Of a stretch of DNA of 64,000 nucleotides, positions 1-11,373 are shown one piece after another. The stretch is from Mesodorylaimus sp. YZB2_4 (lineage: Eukaryota > Nematoda > Enoplea > Dorylaimida > Dorylaimidae). The DNA lies in NCBI GenBank assembly GCA_030248295.1, contig JASANH010000193.1:806001-870000 (forward strand). The letters are read 5' to 3'. The position numbers and the translations under genes were made by a program. The notes under the pieces are model-generated. The model was given only the letters and a program-made list of their open reading frames with translations, ran no database searches and was not told the DNA's origin. Position 1 is the stretch's first letter; every line of letters starts with the position of its first letter.

Positions 1-960
1 AGTAGTCGACACTCAGCAGAATAAGCCTTTCTACCAGGCTTGGGCTGTTGAAGATCTTAGACCGCTGGCTTGTAAGATGAGGCCGAACGTCACGTGAGAG
101 TAGAATATCGTGCGTCACAACATTTCCAAGAGATCACGGCTGTGTGAAACAATACCATATGGAGAAAGGCATGGAAATGGACTCGTATTCTGAAGGCAGC
201 GCCCGCCTCGTCCAGAGCCACAGTACTCTAATCGGACAGCATTGCCCATCCGATGGTGTGGGGCAGCTCAACTGATGCTGCAACAATCCGAGAGCCCTGC
301 GAGTATTTCATGTGCCTCTGTTCAAAGAGCATTTATCCGAGCACCGACTCCATGATCGCTCAAAATGGCCAGCTTGGATGGCTACCGTGCGAAGTGCTCA
401 CGATGAGTACTTAAGCGTACAGGCAGATGTGAGAAATGCTCACAGTGGCCGTATGTGGAACTGGATCAGCAGATGGTCAGTGTGTGCGTCAGTGTACTCT
501 ACTCTGCTAAATCTTAGGCCCGCTGACACAAGAAATCACGCACACAATCATGGCTAAATCGAACAAATCTGGCATGTGCCCTGGTCACCATCGAGCCATG
601 ACGAACTTACTTTTGAGGACGACACCTTTTCTCTAGCTGGCGCTGCACTTTGATGATTATATTATCACTGAATCTGTGATAGCATAATCTTCATATAACT
701 CAATGATCGCTGTGACATTAACTCGGATTAGTAATAATTTATCAGCGTCTTGCCTTTTCACCTATTCTACTTGATCCGCGCATGACCTGGTTCGAAGCTT
801 CATCAGATGAGCAGTAATCGGTGCGCGCGGACTGGTTATTTGAACATTCCGTCGCCGCGAAACAAGTCCAAAAACCGCACAAACTAGACTGCCAGATACC
901 AACACAGACCAGACCAGAGATAAGAGTAATCGGCGCGGACTTATCTGTGCGATCGGCTGT
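1..960. other. unassigned leading segment
   Basis: No gene, RNA or repeat can be supported here. Only short ORFs are present (81 residues at most, 312-557 on the plus strand), without recognisable domains or flanking splice signals that chain into a model. It may be intergenic, or an intron of a gene that starts outside the window. Confidence 0.4.
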
Positions 961-1578
961 ATGAGTAGTTCGCCAACTCAACGTTGTAAAAGTGCCCGTG
1001 AAGCAGAAAGCGCCATGGCTTCATGGGCGCAATTTCATGCCATCGGCATCGACGCTGTCAGTACATCTTCTCAATCACTGTTCACCTTTGCGCATGCAGT
1101 CGTCGAGGAGAAAAGAAAATCAGACCTTATGCCTTCCAGGGAAATCGGCTCTGGCCAGAAAGGCAATAGCGATCCTGGTTTGTCGGCTCCACAATCCAAG
1201 ACAAAATCCATGGACTCGAAGGTTAAGAAAAGAAAAGAAGATGGCGACGATGATTCCATTATTGTGGCCAAGGAACAAACACCGACCTGCCGGCTGATCT
1301 GGACGAGCTAGACAGGGTAAGTTCTATTCGTTCGAGTCGGTTGGTTGCTTGTTTGTTACTAGTTCTGTTGTTCTTTGTATTGCCTGATTCATACCTTTTG
1401 ACGTACAGTACGTGTCTCTCGCATGCTGCTGTGACCATCACTTTTATTTTAGGCTCTCTCAACAAATTTTTCGCTGGGGACTGGCGCATCGGGGGAAAGT
1501 GCAAAAACGCCGAGCAAAAGAAAGAAATGCCGAAGGAAGGAAGGGCTGAAGGATGTGAGCCGAGCGGTCAGTGATTAG
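961..1578 (+). CDS. candidate small gene, basic C-terminus, uncertain model
   Basis: Not recognised. An open frame from 961 encodes a polar, lysine-rich stretch. At 1316/1317 there is a good donor (AGG/GTAAGT), and at 1453 an acceptor after a T-rich tract. Across that intron one frame reads smoothly (TDLPADLDELDR, then ALSTNFSLGTG, then a basic KTPSKRKKCRRKEG segment) to a stop at 1576-1578. That frame meets a TGA about 57 bases upstream of the donor, and the long ORF from 961 is in a different frame. The model therefore needs an extra small intron (a candidate lies near 1057-1099), a frameshift, or is wrong. It could be a degraded gene or a chance ORF. Confidence 0.25.
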
Positions 1579-1896
1579 GGATTCATGCCTACCTGCGATA
1601 CTGATCCTCAACGATAAGCTTGTCGCACCATGAAACAGCCAATGTTGGTTGTAGTAGCAGACGATGTGGTGTTTTTTCGTATGCCGCGTGGTAACCGAGA
1701 ACTCACTTGTCAGCATAAACACATAAGCGCATAACAACACGGTGGTTATGCTGACAACCCGACACGTCTATGGCGCGGGAGAAAGATGTGCACCACTGAA
1801 GAAAATGGTCTGGCTATCAATCTGTACCCGGCCATCGGGCCATCGAACAGTGACACTCCTCATTGGCTATCACGATTTAGGCCGACCGATTGTCAG

Positions 1897-2861
1897 CTCG
1901 CCACCGATCTCGGCGTACTCAAGAATCCGAATCCGAATCCGAATCCGATGCCGCTCGCCGGCTACCCCTTCAACCAGTGTCTCACCGAAGCCGTAAGTGC
2001 ACGTTTCTCATTGTAGGTTGCGGGAGCCATGACAGACTGCGCCTCCCTTGCAGAACTACAAGGAGATGGAAGCCAAGGTGAAGAAGATCTTCGAGAACAT
2101 CCCGGACCCCGAGCTGCAAGGCACCTACTACCCGTTGACTGGCATGACCAAGGAAGTGCAGAATCAGCTGATCGCCGACCACTTCCTCTTCAAAAAAGGT
2201 GGCAGGTGAGTTCATCCTCTTTGCTCCCTAACTGAGCCAAGACATGCCCCGTTCCAGGTTCCTGCAAGCCGCCAACGCCTGTCGCTACTGGCCGAACGGA
2301 CGCGGCATCTTCCACAACAAGAACAAGACCTTCCTGGTCTGGGTCAACGAAGAAGATCATCTGCGCATCATCAGCATGCAGGAGGGCGGCGATGTCGGAA
2401 AGGTGCTCGACCGTCTGATTCGGGTAAGCCATTGTCGTTCGCTGCCTTGCCTCCTCAACTTAGCTTCTCGACCTTGTCAGGGCGTGAAAATCATCGAAAA
2501 GCAGGCACCGTTCTCGCGCGACGATCGTCTGGGGTGGCTGACGTTCTGCCCGACCAATCTGGGAACGACCGTTCGCGCCTCGGTCCACATCAAGATTCCC
2601 AAAGTGTCCGCCCGGCCGGACTTCCAGAAGATCTGCGCCGACATGAAACTGCAAATCCGAGGTGAGTGCGCCCAGACTGGCTCTCGCCCTGATCGCAAGT
2701 GAGGAATCCTCGTTGCAGGCATCCACGGCGAGCACAGCGAAACCGAAGGCGGCGTGTACGACGTGTCGAACAAGGCTCGTTTGGGGCTGACCGAGTTCCA
2801 GGCCGTCAAGATGATGTACGACGGGGTGAAGAAGCTGATCGAAATGGAGAAGAGCGGTTGA
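1897..2861 (+). CDS. arginine kinase, C-terminal catalytic part; N-terminal domain absent
   Basis: ATP:guanidino phosphotransferase that buffers ATP by phosphorylating arginine in the cytosol. Exons end at 1992 and span 2054-2205, 2258-2423, 2481-2661 and 2719-2861. Recognisable blocks are [41 protein letters not shown] (active-site Glu), the catalytic-Cys block [17 protein letters not shown], and [20 protein letters not shown]. About 227 residues match, against about 355 for the family. Missing are the N-terminal alpha-helical domain with the guanidino-specificity loop, and the STRVRCGRS strand whose two arginines bind nucleotide phosphates. Directly before LAGYPFN the DNA is a hexanucleotide repeat (AATCCG units, 1924-1947) instead of that strand. 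The 5' boundary given is the nearest in-frame acceptor. It is either a truncated paralogue or a gene whose 5' exons were lost or misassembled. No Met start can be assigned. Confidence 0.85.
1918..1950. repeat. AATCCG hexanucleotide microsatellite
   Basis: About four tandem AATCCG units, read in frame as Asn-Pro dipeptides immediately upstream of the arginine-kinase LAGYPFN block. The repeat sits exactly where homology to the family stops, so replication slippage or a repeat-mediated rearrangement may have made the truncation point. Confidence 0.8.
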
Positions 2862-3990
2862 GGGCGAGCAAGCCAGTGATGAGCCAGCGATCAGTGATCG
2901 TGCTTTTCTAGTCCGAATGTTTGTACCGAATCCTCGAAATGCTTGAACTGAAAAACACGTAGAAAAAGGGCACGCATTTTGCAGCAAACGGCAACGCTCG
3001 CGAGAACACGGCCCTAAGAGGGTTCTCTGGGTTCCGTTGCAAAAAGTTAAACGTCAACTTGTTTGGGACAAGTTTCAGGGCAGCTAATGAAGTACGTTGA
3101 TTTCCATTTTCAAGCAGACGACAATTCCTGCTCACTGCGGCAAGCTGTCCCTGACCAGCATTTTACTCCTTGAACTTATCCGTTAGAACAAATGTACTGG
3201 TGCAGGCATGTGCAGCTGTCGATACGAGTCAAAGTCTCCTGGCAACGGCAGCCTGGTCATGCCAGCCAATAAATAGCGGCTGAAAAGCATGATGGTTCCC
3301 ACTAATGGTCTGGTGGAGGGTGTAAGTAAGTAAGGTGCACACCTGAGAATTTTTCCAAGGTTTTTTCAGTTCAAAGTTTGCTGTGAGCGCATTACGACTA
3401 CATGCTACTGCGATTTGTGCACACCTTGTGATAATGGGAACAAAAAAGCGCAAGGAGGCTACACAGAAACCAATTATCAAGGAGGGAAGGAGAGAGCACA
3501 GCAAAATGATGGATTTTAATATTGTTTGCTGGTGCCATCATTCTAATTGTAAGATGGTAAGAGGTTCTACGCTTCGAGTTTGCAATGCGAATAAACAGGC
3601 ATCTATGAAATTTGCAAAAGATCACGGATTGTGAATCAGTGAAATCTCGGACGAACTCCAGAATCGACCAACCACTCTTCATTGGGACCATTGCCCAAGC
3701 ATTTTTCTGGATCACAGATGCGTCTAACGAATCCCATATCTAGCTGCCTTCTCAATTCCTGTTGGCGATAATATAGGCAGGACCATTGGACACTGACCCG
3801 ACACACTTTGGCACTGGATAAGACATACATAAACAGTGCAGGCTCTGGGTCATATGCTCGGTGATGGTGATTCGATTGCGAAGAAGTATTTGTCGATTGG
3901 AGAAACTATTTTTGTGATGTCTGCAAGATGGCGATCAACGGACGCACCCGTGAGTGGCCCCCTCGCAAAGTCCAGATCGACCAAATCTTG
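2862..3990. other. intergenic, no gene seen
   Basis: After the arginine kinase stop there is no supported gene. An AATAAA at about 3266-3271 could be the polyadenylation signal of the kinase transcript, though it lies 400 bases past the stop. Short ORFs of 60-105 residues on both strands show no domain or splice support. Confidence 0.4.
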
Positions 3991-3996
3991 ATGTGG

Positions 3997-4300
3997 GCCG
4001 CCCAGGTGGTGTAGCGGTGAAAAATGTCTGTCACAGTTTGCTTGGCAAAGCTGGAAACCGGTCGGCCGCGAGTTCAACTCTGGCCATCTGGAAACTTACA
4101 GTTCTCTTGCACGCCTGGCGGTGGGCGACCCACCCTTCATCCCTCCGGGTTCGATAAACGAGGAGAGGCCTTACGGGGCGGAAGGCTCTCGAATCTGGGT
4201 CCCCTCACGGGGCACGAACAGGGTATGGTTGACCCACGGGGTAACCAACGACCTCGCGGGGCCATGTCATGTCATGCTTTATTTACATAAAAAGCATAAG
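3997..4300 (+). mobile_element. tRNA-derived SINE, copy A
   Basis: The left end has an RNA polymerase III box A-like sequence (GGTGGTGTAGCGGTG) and, about 60 bases on, a box B-like GAGTTCAACTC. A body follows that contains CCTGGCGGTGGGCGACCCAC and CTTCATCCCTCCGGG. The same body occurs inverted at 16.4-16.8 kb, so this is a dispersed repeat and not a tRNA gene. The right end carries a CATGTCATGTCATG motif that recurs at about 22.70 kb. ORFs crossing it are not genes. Confidence 0.75.
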
Positions 4301-4309
4301 CACACTTGG

Positions 4310-5360
4310 AAATGTATGAAACACGGAGAAAAAAGAATTACAAACTAAAATGTCTATTAGAAATCACAGATCTAAAATTCGACAAATCCGAAAAAGCTAC
4401 ATAATTGGGTAAATTATTCTATAGCTCAATCGCTGAGTACAAAAAACAATGCTTATAAGATTCATAAAATGGCATAGGCGTGGCAAGATGACGGGGTTCC
4501 GAGATCCTTTCGCTGGTGCAAAACTACGCCCAAGACCACACGTGGAACATATACGAGTAGAAACAAGCGGATAAAAGCATTAGATTATTTGCCTCACTCT
4601 GCAGCAAAGTTTTATGCGGAAACGGTTCGATCTGTTTCGCTTAAATGAGACCAATCAGATTGTATGCCCTGATAAACTGTGATCCCAAACGGCCCTTTAA
4701 TCAGCAACTGTAGCACATTAGCTTGCTACATGCGTCATATCAGCTGCTATCTATCATGATTTCCCCAGGCTCATTATCTCCCGAAAATTCTCGCATGTTC
4801 CAGTCTTTGGCCAAGTTACGCAGCCTCAGCATAGGATTGCATAGTCGATAGTCACCCTCCATGTTACCCACAAATCACCTTGGCCCACGATTACTGCTTT
4901 GTTAGCAGAACCTGGCCATCCAACAACGATATTCACGAAGTTTAGGGCTGTTGACAATCATGGATGTGTATCATTCGCTTAAAATTACTTCATTAGACCT
5001 CGCTGGAAGAGGTTCGAGGCGGTCTTGACCGCCTCGATCTTTTTCCCAGTCACCCCCGTTATCTCGACGAACTTTTCCCACGAATATTTTTTTGAGAATA
5101 CTATTTCGTACCAACTTTGCTCTGACTGCAAAATTAGACTTGGTGACAGGAAAACAATGACAGAAATACATTCGAGAATAGCTGGAAAACGCTTCGAGAA
5201 TACGGCCTCTGAAGACACGAAGAGGAGAACAAAATTATTGTATACGCTGTAGAACCGCACCATAGGCCATAGGCTGCACAAAAGAGCACGCAAAACTAGA
5301 CTGGATACAGTATACCGGGCTAGAGAATTCATGGCACTATTATGGCGTTGGTAACATCAG
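4310..5360. other. intergenic, AT-rich, no gene seen
   Basis: A-rich sequence directly after the SINE, then anonymous DNA. ORFs at about 4971-5332 on the minus strand overlap each other in two frames, lack splice partners and match nothing recognised. Confidence 0.35.
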
Positions 5361-5362
5361 GG

Positions 5363-5884
5363 TCACAAGCAACGAAATCGTAGTGCTTGTGACGGGGTTC
5401 CTTGCAACTTATTTACGTTGGCTGTAACCCCGTCATAGGCAACGCGCACGCGTGCAAAATATGCCTCCAAATATTTTAACTCGGTAAGGTAGTCCAGCGG
5501 ATGACCTCGAAGGAATGAAGTAGGTGGAGAAATTTTGTTATTTCCATATTTGAAGACAATAGCTTGCGATTTCGACACATTGAAATCCAAACCAGATTTG
5601 GCGACCCAACCAGAAATGATATTGATCGCTGGCTGAGCGAATTTTTGAAAATCAGGCGGATCCGTGATCGGAATGAAAAGGCCCGTATCGTCAGCGTAGG
5701 CCTGCAGGAGCAGAGATGGAAACTGCAGCTTAAATTCACAAAGGAATGAATCAATAAAGGCGACAAATAAAGATGGTCCCAAGATACTTCCTCGAGGGAC
5801 ACCGGAAGTGATCGCCGCAATACTCGAAGCACAACACCGATCACCACACGTTGAGTTCGGCCAGAAAGATACGAATCCAGCCAA
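5363..5884 (-). mobile_element. non-LTR retrotransposon (LINE) reverse-transcriptase fragment
   Basis: A 173-codon open frame carries the paired RT motifs SGVPRGSILGPSLFVAFIDS and, about 30 residues later, AYADDTGLF. These are the GVPQGS and YADD catalytic motifs of non-LTR retrotransposon reverse transcriptases. A further stretch (SKSQAIVF) fits the next RT motif. The fingers region upstream, any endonuclease and the rest of the polymerase are absent, so this is a truncated, dead copy. The clade (jockey, CR1 or RTE) cannot be set from this piece. Confidence 0.85.
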
Positions 5885-5924
5885 TTGGTTATTTTAGTGA
5901 AGTGGCGGGGTTGCGACTAACACG

Positions 5925-6010
5925 TGCCTTTGCCCGGCATGCATTCCGGATGGACCCTAGTCGATGGATCAAGATACAGTAGGGTGAATTAACAAGCCCC
6001 CTAGCCCGCG
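5925..6010 (+). mobile_element. 5'-truncated SINE, copy C (3' end only)
   Basis: Contains TTGCCCGGCATGCATTCCGG, then GGATGGACCCT and CAAGCCCCCTAGCCCGCGGG. The same order is found (inverted) at the 3' end of the SINE copy at 16.42-16.80 kb. The tRNA-like head is missing, as expected for a 5'-truncated retroposed copy. Confidence 0.65.
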
Positions 6011-6019
6011 GGTAAAATA

Positions 6020-6525
6020 TCGACCTCCTCCTGGACCGACCGGGATGGGCCTAAAAAAATCTTGATGTGAGAAACGGAAATACCATCGCGGGCGATCACT
6101 GCAGGGAGATTGGGACGGAGGGGAAGCAGGAATTATGGGAGACTCGAAAATTCTGCGCGACACTCAACTCATCGAAGCTCACAGGGGTATGGATTTAAGG
6201 CGAACGATTTCGAATCTACCACAGCGTACTGTCGAGAAATCGAGCGAGTTCGATTACCACCGTCTTTTCTAATTTTTTACCTACAAGGATGGTCATTATT
6301 TTCTGCTTCCGCATGGGCGGGTTTTATTACAGCTATCTTTGTGTCCAGTGGCGCCAGCTTACTCACTTCCAGACGAAGCGGCTCTCACTGTCATCTTTTA
6401 TCTTGTATCACATCACCCAACGGGGATGACACGAATGGCGGCTTCAGAAAACAGTTTCCTCATGAATGTGATCTGTACGCTGCTCCGTGTTCAGCCTTAC
6501 CTGAGATGCAAAAAACCATAATGAC
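6020..6525. other. intergenic, no gene seen
   Basis: One 145-codon ORF (6110-6547, plus strand) has no recognisable domain, runs out of a SINE end and continues into the duplicated kinase-promoter segment, so it is not taken as a gene. Confidence 0.35.
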
Positions 6526-6529
6526 CTCT

Positions 6530-6620
6530 CGCACACGGCAACCGTAAAACTAATAATGGTCAGTCGCAGCTCGGGCAGGGTGGAAGTGCAGACGTGGCCC
6601 AAGGACGCGCGGGTATGGCA
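6530..6620 (+). repeat. partial copy of the TTBK-like kinase 1 upstream region
   Basis: The segment with CACACGGCAACCGTAAAAC, GGCAGTCGCAGCTCG-like and ACGCGCGGGTA blocks is repeated in the same order and orientation at about 7510-7600, directly upstream of the kinase start at 7651. The two copies differ by scattered substitutions and small indels, so the duplication is not recent. Confidence 0.7.
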
Positions 6621-6629
6621 ATGGCACCT

Positions 6630-7505
6630 TGTTTCTTTTAACGAGGTCAGAAGACAGTCAAAACAGATTCTGAAATCAAAGATACAGGATCAACCAGGGC
6701 ACAGCTAATTTACCGTCTTAATGTTGTATCCATGACCGGCGAGCAATTTCAAAAGAAGCTCGTGAAAGAAGCGCTTCAAAAGAAACTGAAACCACGTTAG
6801 GCGCAGAGGAGTCGTCGAACTCGAAGCCCCGTAGTGGTCAAAATTGAGAGAACGTCGCCAGCGACTCGCTTGTAAGTGTGACGATGTGCCCCGCGATGAG
6901 CACATGCGATTCCTGATTCCGCTGGATTCGGAACCCAGACACGAACGTCGTTTATGGCACAGGAAAAGGCTCAATCAACCTGACTGCACCAACAACGCCC
7001 GGCAGCGGTCGGGCTCCTTTCTCGCTATGCAAGTTTAGACCTTTTTTTATTGGATAAGTCCTTTTTAGGTGTGAATTAAGCAGCACTCTCCGACACGGCC
7101 TGGACTCGCGTTGGTTGCCGCTCTTCTGGCGTTGAATTTGGTAGACCAGTTGCTGCAGTTTGTCTGGACTTGTTTGACGACAGCAGAATGTTGGCCCGGT
7201 TCGACCTGGTGGCCGTTCTAAAGCGAGGCGGCCAATCAACTGTGAAAGGCCGATCACCAGTTCGCGTGTACTGCTCGTCCAGCTTCGACCGGTTCATATG
7301 TGGCATCGAGCAGAAAAGCTTACAGGCGAAGACTCTGATGACTGATTCGATGAGTGATTTATGTTGTGCCTACTCTGACTGACGGCCAGCTGCTGTGGTC
7401 CCTACTATATTAGAGTAGGCTGACCATGAATGCGTGCGAAGAAAAATTTCCCCACTGGCCAAAGGCTAGCGTCGTCTTTTGTCAGAGGCATCTACTTTAC
7501 ATTTC
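6630..7505. other. intergenic; one weak minus-strand ORF
   Basis: A 76-codon minus-strand ORF (7076-7306, starting MPHMNRSKLDEQ) has gene-like codon use but no homologue I recognise and no splice partners. The rest is featureless. The stretch ends at the promoter-proximal repeat of kinase 1. Confidence 0.3.
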
Positions 7506-7650
7506 ATAACTCACACGGCAACCGTAAAACGAGAAATTGGCAGTCGCAGCTCGGACAGGGGTGGTAGAGTAGACGTTCCGACGACGCGCGGGTAGGTTCA
7601 GCATCGCTTTCGTGTCGTGATCTAAAAGACCTGTTTTTGCAGGAGAAAGC

Positions 7651-8949
7651 ATGGCAGACGGTCGAGCCACGACGACGGGCAGCTCGAAGGAGTCACCGCA
7701 AGACGACGATTCGCTGGCGACTGAAAGCGAAGACCTTTTGGACGAAGGAGTAGTCATCGAAAGCCGATTCATCGTGGTCAGTGCCTCGCTGGTTTGTTCG
7801 GCTGAGCAGGCACGAGGGTGTGCTTTCAGGTCGAGAAGCTGCAGTCGGGCTCGTTCGGTCAAGTGTTCCTGGCTATCGATAGGACGATGCAAGATCTGGA
7901 AGTGGCCTTGAAAGTGGAGAAGCCTCGTCCGAATGGAAAGCGTTCGTACTGCGCGCAGGAAGTGGCCGTCATGCAGCGATGCCAAGGTAACACATCGTCC
8001 TTCGGTGACGCACGTGCGATCGGCGCTGTTTTAGGGCAGAAGCACATTCCGAAGTTGTACGCGTTCAACACAGCCGCCCAGTTCCCCTACATAGCCATGC
8101 AGTTGTTGGCGCACAACCTCGCCGATCTGCGTCGATCGAGTCCGTCCAAGGTGATGCCTCGCTTCTCGCTGGCTACCTCGCTTCGTCTCGGAATCCAAAT
8201 GTTCACGGCGGTGCGGGACCTGCACAGCGTCTTTGTCATCCACAGAGACGTCAAACCGGTAAGCCTGCTGTGTCCTGCTCTGGATCCTTGCGGTCTAACT
8301 GAACTGCCTTTAGTCGAATTTCATGATGGGATCGCGAGGAAGAACGAAACGGTGCGTGTACCTGCTGGACTTTGGTCTGTCGCGCATCTTCCGCAAGGCC
8401 AGCGGCGAACTGATTCCGCCTCGCATTCATCCAGGCTTCGTGGGCAGCACGCGATACGCCTCGCCGAACGCGCACGACGGACGGGTATGGAACAGCTTGC
8501 TCGCGACCACACCGTTACGGATGCGCCGTTTCAGGAGCTCGGTCGGGGCGACGATCTCGTGTCGCTCTTCTACGTCTTTGTCGAGCTGCGCCTGGGACGA
8601 CTGCCGTGGAGGAACATCGGGTCGAGGAACGTGGTGGGAATCATGAAAAAGTCCACCAGCGTCGAAACGCTGTGCCAAGATCTGCCGGGCCCCATCGTCG
8701 AAGTGGGCAGACTGATTGAACAGTTGAAGTAAGTTGACGTCGACCCTGTGAAATCCCTTCATATAGTTGGTTTGTTTCAGATCTCCCGATGAGCCGGACT
8801 ACGATCGACTGATCCAGCTGCTGCAACTGGTGGTGCAAGAGAATCGAATCGACCTCGATGGGCCACTCGACTGGGAGGAAAGCTTCGTCAAAGTGCTGCG
8901 CGAAGATAAAGAGAAACTGTCGCAGTCGCCCCCAAAAGAAGGTTCGTGA
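7651..8949 (+). CDS. tau-tubulin-kinase-like (CK1 superfamily) protein kinase 1
   Basis: Predicted Ser/Thr kinase of 346 residues in six exons: 7651-7776, 7830-7986, 8035-8258, 8314-8484, 8535-8728 and 8781-8949. The order is an acidic N-terminal tail of about 40 residues, the P-loop LQSGSFGQVF, lysine motif VALKVEK, catalytic loop VIHRDVKPSNF, DFG motif (LLDFGLSR), the CK1/TTBK signature GSTRYASPNAHDGRELGRGDDL and LGRLPWRN, then helices ending near LDWEES. The HRD Asp, DFG Asp and VALK Lys are present, so it may be active. The first P-loop glycine is replaced by Gln. It has no C-terminal tail like those of vertebrate TTBKs. Intron positions and phases (0,1,0,0,2) match the gene at 43.6 kb exactly, so the two are paralogues. 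The substrate cannot be inferred. Confidence 0.9.
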
Positions 8950-11373
8950 AGGTGTGAAAATGATTGAGACGACAGATGCTAGACGATCCAGATTGTGCTC
9001 TGCTTTGTGCATTTGGTTTTGTGTTGCGGTTCGGTGCAAGTCGAACGTTGAACAAGTTGCCTAGCACTCCATTTCGGTCACATGGTGCCTAAAGCGGCCG
9101 TCTTTCTTGGTCAGAGTGTCCTCGCTGTGCTCGTTTTTCGGGCGTAAATTAGACTCGCTTTGGTCCTCAAAGTCACCGTCACCGTCCTTGATCGAACGAA
9201 AAAACGGTCTACCAGCCGCTCAGATATGCCGTGCAATTGTAGCCTGTGCTGGCTAGCTGCACTATTTGTATAAATTGCATGAACTTGCGCAGCCGTTGAT
9301 AGTGCAGCATACACAAAAGTGGAAATGTCTACAGTATTCTCAGTGCACCGGTCGTGTAACATCGCAAAATTTGATCAACTTACACCTCCCAATCGATGGA
9401 AAAGCTTTCCTGAACATTTAAATTTGGTTAAAAACTTGGCATCCTTATTTTTGGGGAAAATTACCCTCGGGCAATCAATGTTTGCTTTTAGGCCAGCCAA
9501 GATTAACACTTATTGAAGGGGAGTTCCAGTTGCCGTGGCGATGTTGAATCCAAGAAACATGCACCAGAAAAATGCATTTTGTAGGCTTATTTGCATAGAA
9601 ATTACCAGATGAACTGTACGTCTCCTTGCATAGAGTGATAAGTTATAACCAGTTTGGCACCTAACCCCTGACCCGTGTGATTGATGGTGTGTGTAATAGT
9701 CAGTCCGTGTTTTGCTGTCGGTAAGAAAGGTTTTGCCTAAAATTTGTGAAGATACTGCAAATTGTGGCCGCAGGTTTCCTTTAGCGAAAACTTCTTGAAG
9801 GGAACTCCTCTTAAAAAAGCCTATCCAGGAAAGAAGATGCTATTTTTTGTTCACTATTTTACTAAATGAGAAGCTAGAAAGCTCATGGAAAAATTGTCTT
9901 TTCTGAGTTCGCACTGTTGCTCTCGCAACTGTGTCCATCTTGTCTAGCGCTGCCGAATGATGGTGATTTGTTGGCATGCAGAAGGTCCCGAAGGAGCGCC
10001 CACGTAAGTGCTGGCTTGAAATACCGTTCCTACGTTACCTAAACGTGCTCAACACGTACTCTCGCCTTCATGTTTGCCTCCCGCCAAGCTATTAGTGCCC
10101 ACTTACGTCAGTATCATGTTCTGGTCATTGTACGATCAACTACATTATACAGCATAACTGGCCGCAGAGGCACACATGTCTGGTTTTATATAGTCCGTAT
10201 GCAGCATAGCGTTCACAGCTCTCATCTTGACAGCTGTTCTGATATGTGGGGTGCCTGGTGTGACACCACCGACTTCAGTGATCCTGTGCAAGAACAAGCA
10301 GAGATAAAGTCCTTCACCGAATCTTAGCTGCTCCCTCAAAGCTCCACTTGTGGGGTGGGGAGTGCAGGAGTCCCCAGAATGCTACGCGCGTGGGGTTGGA
10401 TCGGTTCGATCGAGCATACCTTAGTGACTAGAAAACGATATTGGGGAGTATAACGGCTCTGATTAGGCAGAGAATGGATATAAGACATCCTGATCCTTTA
10501 GGCAACTGTGGTTGTGGATATCCGCGCCCGATATATGTCGCTTGTAAAGGGAGCTTATACGCAATCAGAAATAAGCACGGGCTTGGTCAGGCAGTCGAGC
10601 GCCGCGTGCGTACAATATACCACACTTCGTGCAAAGGGGGTTACAGCCCTTACTGGCTACCAGGTGGTGTTGACGTGGGCCCATGCAGGGCACTATGTGG
10701 GCTGATGCTGCACGGTAAAGTTATTCATTCAGTGTAATTTTTGGTGTACGGCGACAGTCATTGGAGCACGCATAAAAGAATTTACCCGGCACAGAATGGC
10801 GAGCAATTGAAAAATTTGGCAAGAGTTGACAACGTCGATTGGCGATCCAGGAAAACCCAGTCGATCGGTTGTCTGGCAGTTTCGTAGAGGGTCATGTCTT
10901 TCGTGCTTACGATAAGCCCGCCCGAACAAGCTAAATAGAAGCCTTTAGAGCTGCCTCGAGAGCTGCTACTCTGGTCTGGAAGTTTTGGTCCATTGAGACG
11001 GTGGGTTGTGAGCTGTAAGTAGTATGGCCATATGCTGTACAGGGGCACGACCGCGCGCGTCGACGACCGTCCAATCAGCAGCGGCCAAGGCTTTACGACT
11101 TCTGGCGTCGCGTGAGATGGCACTATGAAGGGATGCCTTGTTCTCGGTTCGGTCAGATCGGCCTTGATCTTGTCCGCATCGGGTTCTCAAACAAATATTT
11201 TCAAATTTCCCGCCTGCTGTATAATACGCATGTCTAAAGCTGTCTATTTCAAAGGCGGCTTCGAGCGGCAACAGAAACAAGCACACATCGCTCGTTCGTT
11301 TCTTCCTTTTCTCTCCACTCCACCCACTACTGTATTATCTCGCTGGTTTTCCTCAATTGGAGGTTAGGAGAGG
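8950..11373. other. 2.4-kb intergenic stretch, no gene seen
   Basis: Separates kinase 1 from SKA1. ORFs up to about 113 codons occur (for example 10782-11123, minus strand) but overlap in several frames, lack splice support and match nothing recognised. An A/T-rich block lies at 9.37-9.95 kb. Confidence 0.35.
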
